DNA of 42,544 bases, from assembly GCA_007136405.1 (NCBI GenBank), contig SLHA01000062.1:1-42544 (forward strand), read 5' to 3'. Numbering within the stretch: position 1 is the stretch's first letter; each line of letters opens with the position of its first letter. This document shows positions 33,722-42,450 of this stretch, piece after piece. The stretch comes from Candidatus Latescibacterota bacterium. Its GTDB lineage: Bacteria; Latescibacterota; UBA2968; UBA8231. Position numbers and translations under genes: made by a program. The notes beneath the pieces are model-generated. The model did not search any database. It worked only from the letters and a program-made list of their open reading frames with translations, and had not been told where the DNA came from.

Positions 33722-34741
33722 ATGGGACGCACAACACGTTGGACGGTTCTGCTCGCTGGCTTGGCGGCGCTGTCATGCTGGCTCGCCACAGCCTGCGGCC
33801 AGGACAGCGGGGTGGACAGTGGCGGCGTCGATCGAGGTCCTCCTCCGGCACCAGAGGGTATTCAGATCGACCGGATGCGGGATGGCGAGTTCTGGCTGAG
33901 CTGGGATCCGGTCCCCGGGTACAGGGCAGACGAGATCCACTATGTGGTATATCGCGGCAAAGAGGCGGACACGCCGGCCGCGGTGGATACCACGTTCAGT
34001 ACCGAATTCCGCGATGTGGGACTGGAGTACGAAACGCATTTGACCTACTTCGTCATTGCCGTGGACGCCAACGGTAACCAGAGCGAACCCTCGGCGTTGA
34101 TCCAGGGGCAGCCGCTCAACAGTATGGCTCCCATGGCACCCACCGGATTGCGGGCCATGGCCCATAATCTGGCGCTGTATGCCGAGCAGTCGGTGGCCGT
34201 GTCGCTGGACTGGGACCAAAACGCGGAATCGGATCTGCATCATTACCGGGTGTACCGGGGGCTCGAAGCGGATTTTCCCGTCCATCGGGAAACGTTGATT
34301 GCCGAGGTCGACGTGCCGCGTATGGTGGACTCGGAGGTGGACGTGGGCGTTACCTACTACTACCGGGTCACCGCGGTGGACCGCGGCGGCAAAGAGAGTC
34401 CGGTTTCATGGCAAGCCCAGGATACCCCGCTGCCGCAGGCGAGCCTTGTGGAGCCGGTGCGGGGAGAGTTGGTCGATGCGGTGCCGACATTCCGCTGGCA
34501 GGCGGTTCCCGATGCGGTGATCTACCAGGTGATCGTCACGACTTCGCCCGGCAGCGGCGAGATTTCGGCGATGCCCTTGACCCGGCAAACCTCGGCGACT
34601 TTCCGTGGTCGCACCATGAGCGACGGCCGGAGTTACCGGCTGGAGAGCGGGCAGGTGTACTACTGGAAGGTCATCGCCGGCACGCGCTCCAGCGGTGAGG
34701 CGAATTCCGTGAGCCGTGCCGAGAGCTTCAAAGTCCGGTGA
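33722..34741 (+). CDS. Lipoprotein with tandem fibronectin type III-like domains
   Basis: 339 residues. Signal peptide with lipobox ATAC (Cys25 in WLATACGQDSG), then a Gly/Ser/Asp linker and three beta-sandwich repeats: ~42-132 (PPAPEGIQIDRMRDG, FWLSWDPVPGYRADEIHYVVYR), ~138-238 (PMAPTGLRAMAH, VSLDWDQNAESDLHHYRVYR, YYYRVTAVDRGGKES) and ~243-339 (FRWQAVPDAVIYQVIVTT, YYWKVIAG). The first two are clear fibronectin type III domains; the third is a looser relative. Such proteins usually bind glycans or other surface proteins. AAGGAAC lies ~7 nt before the ATG; the stop overlaps the next start as GTGA. Confidence 0.88.
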   Translation: MGRTTRWTVLLAGLAALSCWLATACGQDSGVDSGGVDRGPPPAPEGIQIDRMRDGEFWLSWDPVPGYRADEIHYVVYRGKEADTPAAVDTTFSTEFRDVGLEYETHLTYFVIAVDANGNQSEPSALIQGQPLNSMAPMAPTGLRAMAHNLALYAEQSVAVSLDWDQNAESDLHHYRVYRGLEADFPVHRETLIAEVDVPRMVDSEVDVGVTYYYRVTAVDRGGKESPVSWQAQDTPLPQASLVEPVRGELVDAVPTFRWQAVPDAVIYQVIVTTSPGSGEISAMPLTRQTSATFRGRTMSDGRSYRLESGQVYYWKVIAGTRSSGEANSVSRAESFKVR

Positions 34742-36069
34742 ATCTGGATCGTGGGGCGCGTGCGGTGGTGCAGCGCCTGCGTGCCGCCGGCTATCAGGTG
34801 CTTCTGGCCGGTGGGTGCGTGCGCGACGCGCTGATGGGTATGCCACCCCGGGACTGGGACATCGTCACGGACGCCGCCCCCGAGCAGGTGCAGACGCTGT
34901 TCGAACGCACCATTCCCGTGGGCGTTCGTTTCGGCATCGTGGTGGTGATCTCGCACGGAAATCCCTACGAGGTGGCGCGTTTTCGAGGCGACGACGTCTA
35001 CGTGGACGGCCGGCGGCCAGCCCGGATAGTCGACGCCGATCCTGAGCAGGACGCCCGGCGCCGGGATTTTACCATCAACGGCATGTTCATGGACCCGTTG
35101 ACCGGCCGGGTGATCGACTATGTCGGCGGTAGGCAGGATCTGCAGACCCGGCTGATCCGCGCCATCGGCGATCCCCCCACGCGTTTCGCCGAAGATCGCC
35201 TGCGCCTGCTGCGGGCCGTCCGTTTTGCCAGTTCGCTGGGGTTCGATATCGATGCGGACACGTGGAACGCCATCCAGCGCCAGGCAGAAGGAATCATGCA
35301 GATCAGCGCCGAACGCATCCGCGACGAGTTGACCCGGATTCTGACCAGCCCCGGGTCCGCGCGGGGGATGCAGTTGTTGCTCGACAGTGGCATGCTAAGC
35401 CGGATACTGCCGGAGTTGGTCGAGCTCCGCGGGTTGGCGCAGCCGCCCGAATTCCACCCCGAAGGTGACACATGGACTCATACGCTGCAGGTCCTGCGGT
35501 TTCTGCGCCATCCTGATACGCTGCTGGGCTGGGCCGGCCTGCTCCACGACATAGGTAAAGCCCGGACCCGGATCTTCGACTGCCGTATCCGTTTCCACGG
35601 TCATGAGAAGGTGGGCGCGGACATGGCCCAGACCATCCTGCGGCGCCTGCGCCTGTCCAATGATGCGGTCGCCTCGGTCAGCTGGCTGGTCAAGGCCCAT
35701 ATGCGGCTGCGGGAAGCCCCTCGAATGCGTCCGGGCAGACTGAAGCGCCTGTTGCGCGAGCCCTTGTTCGGCTGTCTGCTGGAGCTGCACCGGGCGGACT
35801 GTCTCGGCAGTCACGGCGACCTGTCGCTGTACGACTTCTGCCGGCGTCGCCTGGCAGCCCTGGAGCCGGCGGACCGGCGCCCGCCGCGTCTGCTCACGGG
35901 ACACGACCTGCGCCGTCTAGGGTTCGAGCCGGGGCCGTTGTTCCGGACCATCATGGAAGCGCTGGAAGAAGAGCAGTTGGAAGGACGGGTCTGCACGGCG
36001 CGACAGGCGGAGGAGTTCGTGCGGCGGCGCTTTGCCTCGGCTTTGCCCGCCGCGGATGACCCTGTTTGA
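34738..36069 (+). CDS. tRNA nucleotidyltransferase/poly(A) polymerase family protein
   Basis: 443 residues. Nucleotidyltransferase head with GGCVRD (25-30) and the catalytic acidic pair in RDWDIVTDA (Asp39, Asp41); RRRDFTINGMFMDP; the neck motif RFAEDRLRLLRAVRFASSLGF; then a C-terminal HD domain with LLHDIGKART and a distal KAHMRL. This arrangement (class II nucleotidyltransferase with HD domain) is seen in CCA-adding and A-adding enzymes that finish tRNA 3' ends; CCA versus poly(A) activity cannot be told by eye. GTG start overlaps the lipoprotein stop (GTGA), so a tRNA-maturation enzyme is embedded in an envelope-gene operon. Confidence 0.9.
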   Translation: MNLDRGARAVVQRLRAAGYQVLLAGGCVRDALMGMPPRDWDIVTDAAPEQVQTLFERTIPVGVRFGIVVVISHGNPYEVARFRGDDVYVDGRRPARIVDADPEQDARRRDFTINGMFMDPLTGRVIDYVGGRQDLQTRLIRAIGDPPTRFAEDRLRLLRAVRFASSLGFDIDADTWNAIQRQAEGIMQISAERIRDELTRILTSPGSARGMQLLLDSGMLSRILPELVELRGLAQPPEFHPEGDTWTHTLQVLRFLRHPDTLLGWAGLLHDIGKARTRIFDCRIRFHGHEKVGADMAQTILRRLRLSNDAVASVSWLVKAHMRLREAPRMRPGRLKRLLREPLFGCLLELHRADCLGSHGDLSLYDFCRRRLAALEPADRRPPRLLTGHDLRRLGFEPGPLFRTIMEALEEEQLEGRVCTARQAEEFVRRRFASALPAADDPV

Positions 36070-36313
36070 CAGGGTTGCCCGCCCTGTCTATTATCGGGCC
36101 GCGGCCATCGTCTACCGGTTCTCCGACCGTCGCTGCACGGTCTGCACTGACCGGGCCCGGCGGAGTGCGGCGGCCGACCGAATCCCTTACCACAGTGCGT
36201 CCGCGCGGTTCGACAGCGCGGCTGGAAGCCAGAACAGGGACGCACCCATGCCGCAGGTCCGGCCGCAGGCATGCTCTTTCGGCAGAGGTAACCCCCATGC
36301 CCGGCGCCGGTGA
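36056..36313 (+). CDS. Possible small ORF between nucleotidyltransferase and methyltransferase (uncertain)
   Basis: An ATG at 36056 inside the end of the nucleotidyltransferase gene opens 85 residues. The start MTLFDRVARPVYYRAAAIVYRF looks like an amphipathic helix, but the rest (Arg/Ser/Ala-rich) looks non-coding. It overlaps the methyltransferase start by 17 bp. Without a ribosome binding site or known family I give it low weight; otherwise the 227 bp here are empty. Confidence 0.2.
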   Translation: MTLFDRVARPVYYRAAAIVYRFSDRRCTVCTDRARRSAAADRIPYHSASARFDSAAGSQNRDAPMPQVRPQACSFGRGNPHARRR

Positions 36314-37040
36314 CTGCCGTCTCACGGACTACCGTGAGCATTACACGCGGGACGCGGAGGCCATCGTTGACCCCGCTGATCTGCCGGCGCGCCATCGGGC
36401 GGCGGAAAGCCGGCGTCTACACGCCCTGGTGCGCCTGCTGGCCCCCAAACCGGACGAGACCATACTGGATGCAGGCTGCGGCTCCGGCTGGTTCGCGGTT
36501 GCCTGCCACCGCACCGGGGCTACGGTACGGGCCATGGACATCGCTCCGGGCGGGGTGGCCGGGGCGCGACAGCGCTACGGCCAGCATGCAGGTTTCCTGG
36601 CGGGAGATGTGTACCGGCTGCCGTTTCTTTCCCAGTCGTTCGATGCCATCGTCCTCTCGGAGGTCGTCGAGCACCTGGAAGACGTTGCTGCGGCGCTGCG
36701 CGAAGCGCACCGGGTGCTCCGTCCCGGTGGCCGCGTCCTGGTCAGCGTCCCGTATCGTGAGCGCATCACGTACCATCTGTGCATCCACTGCAACCGCTTG
36801 ACGCCGGCCAACGCGCATCTGCACAGTTTTGACCTGAGTCGCCTGGAGGCGTTACTGCGGAGTGGCGGGCTGCAGCCCCAGCGCAGTATGCTGTTGACCA
36901 GCAAGTTGCTGGAGGGTCTGGGTTTCGCCTATCGAACGCGCCGTTGGCCGTACTGGGTATGGAGGACCGTGGACCGGCTATGCAACCGGCTGGTGCCAGG
37001 CGCGGCTTATCTTTGCGTTCTTGCCTCACGGACTGACTGA
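36297..37040 (+). CDS. SAM-dependent methyltransferase
   Basis: 247 residues, class I Rossmann methyltransferase: motif I ILDAGCGSGWFAV (~58-70), acidic residue of motif II in VRAMDIAPGG, motif around AGDVYRLPFLSQSFDAIVLS and EVVEHLEDVAAAL, then HRVLRPGGRVLVSVPYRE. A short CIHCNRLTPANAHLHSF segment after motif III has a Cys-x-x-Cys and may bind metal or substrate. It ends with a hydrophobic, basic patch (RRWPYWVWRTVDRLCNRLVPG) that may touch the membrane. ATG 36297 follows AGAGG by ~8 nt; an earlier in-frame ATG reads low-complexity sequence. Next to a Wzx-like flippase, a role in glycan or lipid-linked oligosaccharide methylation is likely. Confidence 0.87.
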   Translation: MPGAGDCRLTDYREHYTRDAEAIVDPADLPARHRAAESRRLHALVRLLAPKPDETILDAGCGSGWFAVACHRTGATVRAMDIAPGGVAGARQRYGQHAGFLAGDVYRLPFLSQSFDAIVLSEVVEHLEDVAAALREAHRVLRPGGRVLVSVPYRERITYHLCIHCNRLTPANAHLHSFDLSRLEALLRSGGLQPQRSMLLTSKLLEGLGFAYRTRRWPYWVWRTVDRLCNRLVPGAAYLCVLASRTD

Positions 37041-37042
37041 CG

Positions 37043-38554
37043 GTGGCAGCGGGACGGTTGACGCGGACGGTGGGCATCGTGGCGTGTGGGCGCGCTGCTC
37101 ACACGATCGGTGTTCTGGCCGTGTGGGGTATTCTGGCCAGACCGTGGACGCAGATCGAACTCGGTATCTTCCTGGCACTGTGGACGGCAACCAGTTCGCT
37201 GGTGCCGTTGTTCCTGCTCGGGCTGCCCACGGCATTGCTGTATTTTCACCCCCGCACCGGCCTTCGGGGTCAGCGTCTCCTGATCGCGCAGGTCGGCGGT
37301 CTGTTACTGGTCGCCGGAGCGATACTGTTTGCCGGCATGGTCAGTTTCGGACCGGCATTGCTGCAGCGATGGCGTCCCGAGGATCTGGGTGAAGTAGCGG
37401 AAATCCGCCGGTACCTGCTGGCGTTCGCTCCGTACCTGTTCGCTCTGGTCGCCGGCGGCAGTGTGGAAGCCACTTTGGTGGCGGCGGGACGTCCGGCCCA
37501 TCAGGCCGCGCTGGCTGTGGCCGGTGCTGCCGGCCTGGTGGCGGTAGCGGCAACAGTGGCAGCGTGCAATGCCAGTGTCGTCCAGGCGCTATACGGCTTT
37601 TCCGCGGTTGGTGTGACCAAGCTGTTGACAGGTCTGATGCTGGTGGCGCGTTGCCTGCCCGGTACGCAGGACAGCAGCAATGGCGTCCGGTCCCTGGGCG
37701 AACTGCTTCGGTATGCCATGCCGATCTGGCTGGCCGACGGGGTGGGCAGCCTGTCGCGTTATGTCGATCGCCTGGTGGTTCTCGGATTCTTCACTGCTGC
37801 CACCTTTCCGCTGTATCAGTTCGGCGCCATCGAGGTTCCCATCGGCTTGCTGTTGTCCGCGGTGGTTACCGTGCTGGTACCTGAAGTGAGCCGGTTGTAC
37901 GCAAACCGTCAGTTGGCGGCTATCGGCTCGCTCTGGCGTCAGGCTGTGGGACGTCTGGCCCTCATTGTCCTGCCGCTTTGGGCCTATCTTTTCTTCTTCG
38001 CCGGTCCGTTGATCACCCTGTACGCAACAGCCCGATACGGACCCGCGGTGTGGGTCTTCCGGGTCTTCCTGCTGGCGCTGCCGCTGCGTTGCGCCGTGTA
38101 CAACCCGCTCCTGGTGGGCATGGGGAAAGCGCGCTGGGCATTCTGGGGTAGCGTGGGCGATCTGGTGGTGAATGCCGGATTGAGTGTCCTGCTCGTTCAA
38201 ATGCTGTTGACCAGAGGCAGCGAGTGGGCCTATCTGGGTGCCGCCGTGGCCACCGTGACAGCTACGTACCTGCAGGTGGGGTTCCTGGTCGGCGCTGTCG
38301 CCTTTCATTTGCGATGGCGCCTGCAGGATCTGCTACCGTGGTGGCGACTGCTACGCGTCGGCGGATGGGCGACAGGCGCCGCCGGACTGGCCTGGTGGTT
38401 GACCCGAAGCCTGTCCACGCCGGCACTCGTACTGGGCTGGGGTACCGCGGCTTTTACCGCATTGATCTGCCTGGGGTTGCTGCTGGACCCGCCTGACCGG
38501 CAGGAGCTTCGGTACGTTTTGCACAGTCTGGGTAGACACCGCCACGGCGCGTAG
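37043..38554 (+). CDS. Wzx-like polysaccharide flippase (MOP superfamily)
   Basis: 503 residues with about 12-14 hydrophobic helices and the layout of MOP-superfamily oligosaccharide flippases (Wzx/RfbX). Characteristic parts are the early helix pair (GIFLALWTATSSLVPLFLLG), the central SLGELLRYAMPIWLADGVGS and YVDRLVVLGFFTAATFPLYQ, and VPEVSRLYANRQLAAIGSLW. It should move lipid-linked glycan across the inner membrane. GTG start 2 bp after the methyltransferase stop; no strong ribosome binding site, consistent with coupled translation. No glycosyltransferase or Wzy is visible in the window. Confidence 0.85.
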   Translation: MAAGRLTRTVGIVACGRAAHTIGVLAVWGILARPWTQIELGIFLALWTATSSLVPLFLLGLPTALLYFHPRTGLRGQRLLIAQVGGLLLVAGAILFAGMVSFGPALLQRWRPEDLGEVAEIRRYLLAFAPYLFALVAGGSVEATLVAAGRPAHQAALAVAGAAGLVAVAATVAACNASVVQALYGFSAVGVTKLLTGLMLVARCLPGTQDSSNGVRSLGELLRYAMPIWLADGVGSLSRYVDRLVVLGFFTAATFPLYQFGAIEVPIGLLLSAVVTVLVPEVSRLYANRQLAAIGSLWRQAVGRLALIVLPLWAYLFFFAGPLITLYATARYGPAVWVFRVFLLALPLRCAVYNPLLVGMGKARWAFWGSVGDLVVNAGLSVLLVQMLLTRGSEWAYLGAAVATVTATYLQVGFLVGAVAFHLRWRLQDLLPWWRLLRVGGWATGAAGLAWWLTRSLSTPALVLGWGTAAFTALICLGLLLDPPDRQELRYVLHSLGRHRHGA

Positions 38555-38741
38555 TGAACTGGGTCACCGCTCGAGGGGCTGCCCTGCGGCCGCAGTTTCT
38601 GTATGCGTATCGTGCGGTATCATGCAGCATCTTGTCGTAATCCTGTTCTGGTTATATTTTCACCGGTTTGACATCCTATTCGGCTGAACCGGCACAGAAA
38701 ACCTGACAGCGGGTTGCCCGTGAGTCCATGGAGCATTCTTG

Positions 38742-39935
38742 GTGAAATACGTGGTGCTGGTACCGGATGGCGCGGCGGATTACCCGCAGGATGACCTGGA
38801 TGGCAGGACACCGCTGCAGGCGGCGTCCACGCCCAATATGGACCGCCTGGCCGCTGCCGGTACCAACGGCCTGGTGGCCGTCATTCCGCCCGATCGGCCC
38901 CCGGGCAGCGACATCGGCAATCTGGAAGTCCTCGGGTATGACGCCGTGCGCCACCGCATCGGGCGCGCCTCCCTGGAGGCCGCCAGCATGGGCGTTGACC
39001 TGGAGGCCGGCGCGGTGGCGTTTCGCTGCAATCTGATCCACCGCGACGGCGACACGCTGGTGGACTACAGCGCCGGGCATATTTCCACGGAGGAGGGGCG
39101 CGATCTCATCGGCCAGCTTGCCGCCGTGCTGGATGACGCCCGGGTGCGGCTATATCCGGGCGTGCAGTACCGTCATCTGCTGGTATGCCAGGAGGGTCCC
39201 CGGGAGCTGATCACGCACCCGCCGCACGACCTGATGGGGCAGTCCATCCAGGAGCACTTGCCCGCCGGACCCGGCCAGGAATGGGTGCGCGGCCTGATGG
39301 ACGCCGCCGGTCCGGTTCTGGAGCGCGCCGAAGTCAACCAGCGGCGCGCGGCCGCCGGCCAGCTTACCGCCAATGCCATATGGCTCTGGGGTTCGGGAGA
39401 GGCGCCGCGGTTGCCGTCGCTGCATGACCGTTTCGGCCTTCACGGTGCCGTGATCTCCGCGGTGGACCTGGTGCGCGGCATCGGCATCGCTGCCGGTCTC
39501 CAGGTCCTGCACGTGCCGGGGATCACCGGTTACCTGGACACCAACTACGCCGGTAAGGCCCGGGCGGCCCTGGAGGCCTTACGCGAAGTCGATCTGGTAT
39601 ACATCCATGTGGAAGCGCCGGACGAGGCCGCACACAACGGCGACGTCCGTGCCAAGATCCAGGCGCTGGAAGACATCGATCGGCTGATCGCCGCGCCGCT
39701 GCGCGAGGAACTGCCGGCTCTGGGACCCCACCGGCTGTTGATGACACCTGACCACCGCACCCCTATCCAGCTGCGCACGCACAGCGCCGAACCCGTTCCG
39801 TTCGTACTCTGGGGTACGGGGATTCCCCGTGATGCCGTGGAGTGCTACGACGAAGCGTCCGCAAGCCGGGGCGCGCTGCAGCTGGCGCGCGGGTTCCATC
39901 TGATGGATTATCTCACCGGACGGCGATCCTTATGA
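38742..39935 (+). CDS. apgM: Cofactor-independent phosphoglycerate mutase, archaeal (ApgM) type
   Basis: 397 residues. Interconverts 2- and 3-phosphoglycerate in glycolysis. The start KYVVLVPDGAADYP has the metal-binding Asp; PPGSDIGNLEVLGYD carries the Ser56 nucleophile; later YIHVEAPDEAAHNGD and the DHRTPIQLRTHSAEPVPF metal region complete the alkaline-phosphatase-superfamily set. This is the ApgM form, distinct from bacterial GpmI and GpmA. GTG 38742 preferred: GGAG is 8 nt upstream, and the TTG just before it (38739) is too close. It precedes aspartate kinase by 52 bp. ApgM homologues beside threonine-pathway genes in other bacteria may have a homoserine-kinase-like role; this is a possibility only. 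Confidence 0.92.
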   Translation: MKYVVLVPDGAADYPQDDLDGRTPLQAASTPNMDRLAAAGTNGLVAVIPPDRPPGSDIGNLEVLGYDAVRHRIGRASLEAASMGVDLEAGAVAFRCNLIHRDGDTLVDYSAGHISTEEGRDLIGQLAAVLDDARVRLYPGVQYRHLLVCQEGPRELITHPPHDLMGQSIQEHLPAGPGQEWVRGLMDAAGPVLERAEVNQRRAAAGQLTANAIWLWGSGEAPRLPSLHDRFGLHGAVISAVDLVRGIGIAAGLQVLHVPGITGYLDTNYAGKARAALEALREVDLVYIHVEAPDEAAHNGDVRAKIQALEDIDRLIAAPLREELPALGPHRLLMTPDHRTPIQLRTHSAEPVPFVLWGTGIPRDAVECYDEASASRGALQLARGFHLMDYLTGRRSL

Positions 39936-39987
39936 CCGGGACTCGCGTGTTCTACCTGTAACCCGCCATTGGAGAGAGGCAAAGCCT

Positions 39988-41205
39988 ATGGCACTCGTAG
40001 TCCAGAAATACGGCGGCAGTTCCGTGGCCACACCGGAGTTGATCTGCCGCGTCGCCGAGCGCGTCCTGGAGCGCCATCGCCAGGGGGATCGCATGGTCGT
40101 CGTCGTGTCGGCCATGGGAGACTCCACGGATCATCTCAAGCTACTGGCGGAGAAGGTCAGCCGGGCACCCGCCAAGCGTGAGATGGATATGCTCATGGCG
40201 TCGGGTGAGCGCATTGCCATGTCCCTGCTGGCCATGGCCATCACCGACATGGGCGTTGAGGCCGTGTCCATGACCGGCGGACAGAGCGGCATCATCACGG
40301 ACCGTGTGCATCAGAGTGCCAGAATCACCGAGCTCAAGCCAGCCCGGTTGCTGAAAGAACTCAACCGTGGCCGCATCGTCATCGTGGCTGGTTTCCAGGG
40401 GATTACTGACGATGAAGAAGAGACCACTCTGGGGCGAGGCGGCTCCAACCTGACGGCCGTGGCTCTGGCGTACGCGCTGAATGCCGATGTGTGCGAGATG
40501 AACACGGATGTGGACGGCATCTACACAGCGGATCCGCGTATCGTGCCCAACGCCCGCAAGCTCGACCTGATCAGCCCGGACGAGATGCTCGAACTGGCCA
40601 GTTCGGGAGCCCGCGTGCTGCAGTCCAGGTCGGTGGAATTTGCCAAGAAATCCGGCGTGACCATCGCTGTACGGTCCAGTTTCAACGATCATCCGGGGAC
40701 GCTCATCAAGGAGATGGAAGGCATGGAGGAAGTCGTCGTCCGTGGTATCGCCCACGACGAGAGCGAGGCCAAGATCACCGTGCGGCAGGTGTCGGACCGA
40801 CCAGGCATCGCCGCGTTGCTCTTCGGGGCTCTGGCCGAACATCATATCAACGTGGATATGATTCTCCAGAACACCAGTGAACAAGGCGCCACGGACGTGT
40901 CGTTCACCGTCAAGGAAGACGACCTGGGCAAGGCGCTGGAGGTGTGTCAGAATATCAAGCAGGAGGTGGGTGCCGCCGAAGTCCTGGCGGACTCGGACAT
41001 TGCCAAGGTGTCCATCGTCGGCGTGGGGATGAGGAGCCATCCCGGAGTGGCCGCCACCGCGTTCAGGGCGCTGTCGGAGGCGAAGATCAACATCGAGATG
41101 ATCAGCACCTCGGAGATCAAGATCGGCTGCGTGGTGGCGCGCCGGGATTGCGACAACGCCGTGCGGGCGCTGCACGCGGCTTTCGAGCTGGACCGGGTTG
41201 ACTGA
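39988..41205 (+). CDS. lysC: Aspartate kinase
   Basis: 405 residues. Phosphorylates aspartate, first step to lysine, threonine and methionine (and meso-diaminopimelate for the cell wall). N-terminal QKYGGSSVA (Lys7), MASGERIAMSLLAMA, TTLGRGGSNLTAVALA and MNTDVDGIYTADPRIVPNA are the kinase core; two ACT domains follow (~268-330 VSDRPGIAALLFGALAEHHI; ~345-405 VGVGMRSHPGVAATAFRALS), so feedback control by lysine and/or threonine is expected. The usual GRGGSD is here GRGGSN, an Asp to Asn change in a conserved loop. GGAGAGAGG precedes the ATG. Confidence 0.96.
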   Translation: MALVVQKYGGSSVATPELICRVAERVLERHRQGDRMVVVVSAMGDSTDHLKLLAEKVSRAPAKREMDMLMASGERIAMSLLAMAITDMGVEAVSMTGGQSGIITDRVHQSARITELKPARLLKELNRGRIVIVAGFQGITDDEEETTLGRGGSNLTAVALAYALNADVCEMNTDVDGIYTADPRIVPNARKLDLISPDEMLELASSGARVLQSRSVEFAKKSGVTIAVRSSFNDHPGTLIKEMEGMEEVVVRGIAHDESEAKITVRQVSDRPGIAALLFGALAEHHINVDMILQNTSEQGATDVSFTVKEDDLGKALEVCQNIKQEVGAAEVLADSDIAKVSIVGVGMRSHPGVAATAFRALSEAKINIEMISTSEIKIGCVVARRDCDNAVRALHAAFELDRVD

Positions 41206-41307
41206 GCCTGCCACACCGCAAGGCGCCGCAGGAGGGCGATGAGTGGGTTGCCGCAGCCAAGGCCGTCCTTCTGCTCCTGCTTGCCGCCCAATGCGCTGTG
41301 CCCCGCT

Positions 41308-42450
41308 TCAGTCCTGGTTCCGCACGCACACGCGTTCGATGAAGTCCGAGTACACGTCCACGCTGCGCCGCAACTGGTCCAGATCGATCCATTCATCCAC
41401 GGTGTGGGCCTGGGCGATGTCGCCCGGACCCACGACGATCATCTCTTTCATCTTGCGCGACAACGCCAGACCGTCGGTGCCGTACGCCACGGTGCGCGGT
41501 TTACGGGTGCTGGTGATCTGCAGAGCCATGCGCACCAGGGCTGAATCCGGCGCGGTATACAGCGGCTCTCCGGCAAATACCAGCTGCAGGCGGAGGCCGT
41601 GTCGACGGGCGCTTGCGCGCGTGGCCTGGATCAAGCCATCTGCATCCACTCCCGGCATGGTGCGGTAGTTGATGCTGCAGATGCTGCGTGCCGGGCTCAT
41701 GTTCGTCGCCGGATTGTGGTCGCTGATACCCAGGCTCCATTCCGAATGCGGCGGATCGAAATCTTCGTTACGGTAACACTCTTCGGTCAGCACTCGTTCA
41801 TACATCGACTTCATGTCGTTCAGGAAGGGGATCATTTTGATGTTCGCATTGATCCCCTTGAGGGTGCTGGTATGGGCTGCCCGGCCCCGGGCGGTGATCT
41901 TCATGGTCAACGCCCCCTTGTGCGCGTGAACCACACGCAGCCGGGTGGGCTCGCAGATGACTCCGTACCCGCGGGCCGCTGGCGCGAACAACCGGGAACG
42001 CGACACCACCTGACGGGCTCCGCGTGCCTGCGTTTCCTCGTCCGCGGTGATCAGGATGCACAGCGGGCGCGCCAGCTCCGTGCCGGTCCAGCGCGCCGCG
42101 GCGCAGAGCACCGCGGCCAGTGCGCCCTTCATGTCACAGGCCCCGCGGCCATGGAGCCGTTCGCCGCGCATCGTTCCGGCATACGGGTCCGTGGTCCAGC
42201 CGTCTTCCCTGGCGGCCGGCACCGTGTCGGAGTGGCATATCAGGGTCAATCCACCCGGACCCCGGCCGCGACGCGCAACGATGGACAGCTTGTCGACACC
42301 GTCAGGATGCTGATGCTCCACCTCCTCCACCTGAAATTGCAGTTCATCCAGCAGGCCGGCCACATGCCGCGCAAACGGCACGTTACTGAGCTCGCTGGAT
42401 GTGGGCTGGGCGATGAAACCGGAGGTGAGCCGGACGACGTCGGTCTGCAT
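41308..42450 (-). CDS. argE: M20-family deacylase, acetylornithine deacetylase type
   Basis: 380 residues. Zinc metallohydrolase of the ArgE/DapE/CPG2 family; best fit is N-acetylornithine deacetylase (arginine synthesis). Ligands and catalytic residues: His73 (ICHSDTVP), Asp106 (GRGACDMKG), Glu138-Glu139 (TADEETQARG), Glu167 (VICEPT) and a C-terminal His in IAQAHTVDEW; the dimerisation lid contains AAHTSTLKG. GGAG precedes the ATG by ~12 nt. DapE or another acyl-amino-acid deacylase cannot be excluded; the length fits ArgE. Convergent with lysC, 102 bp apart; the 94 bp to the window end hold nothing further. Confidence 0.85.
   Translation of the reverse strand: MQTDVVRLTSGFIAQPTSSELSNVPFARHVAGLLDELQFQVEEVEHQHPDGVDKLSIVARRGRGPGGLTLICHSDTVPAAREDGWTTDPYAGTMRGERLHGRGACDMKGALAAVLCAAARWTGTELARPLCILITADEETQARGARQVVSRSRLFAPAARGYGVICEPTRLRVVHAHKGALTMKITARGRAAHTSTLKGINANIKMIPFLNDMKSMYERVLTEECYRNEDFDPPHSEWSLGISDHNPATNMSPARSICSINYRTMPGVDADGLIQATRASARRHGLRLQLVFAGEPLYTAPDSALVRMALQITSTRKPRTVAYGTDGLALSRKMKEMIVVGPGDIAQAHTVDEWIDLDQLRRSVDVYSDFIERVCVRNQD

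Noticed and set aside
36066-36296. 77-residue N-terminal extension of the methyltransferase
   Set aside because: Low-complexity Ser/Arg/Gly sequence; a ribosome binding site and ATG directly precede the conserved domain at 36297.
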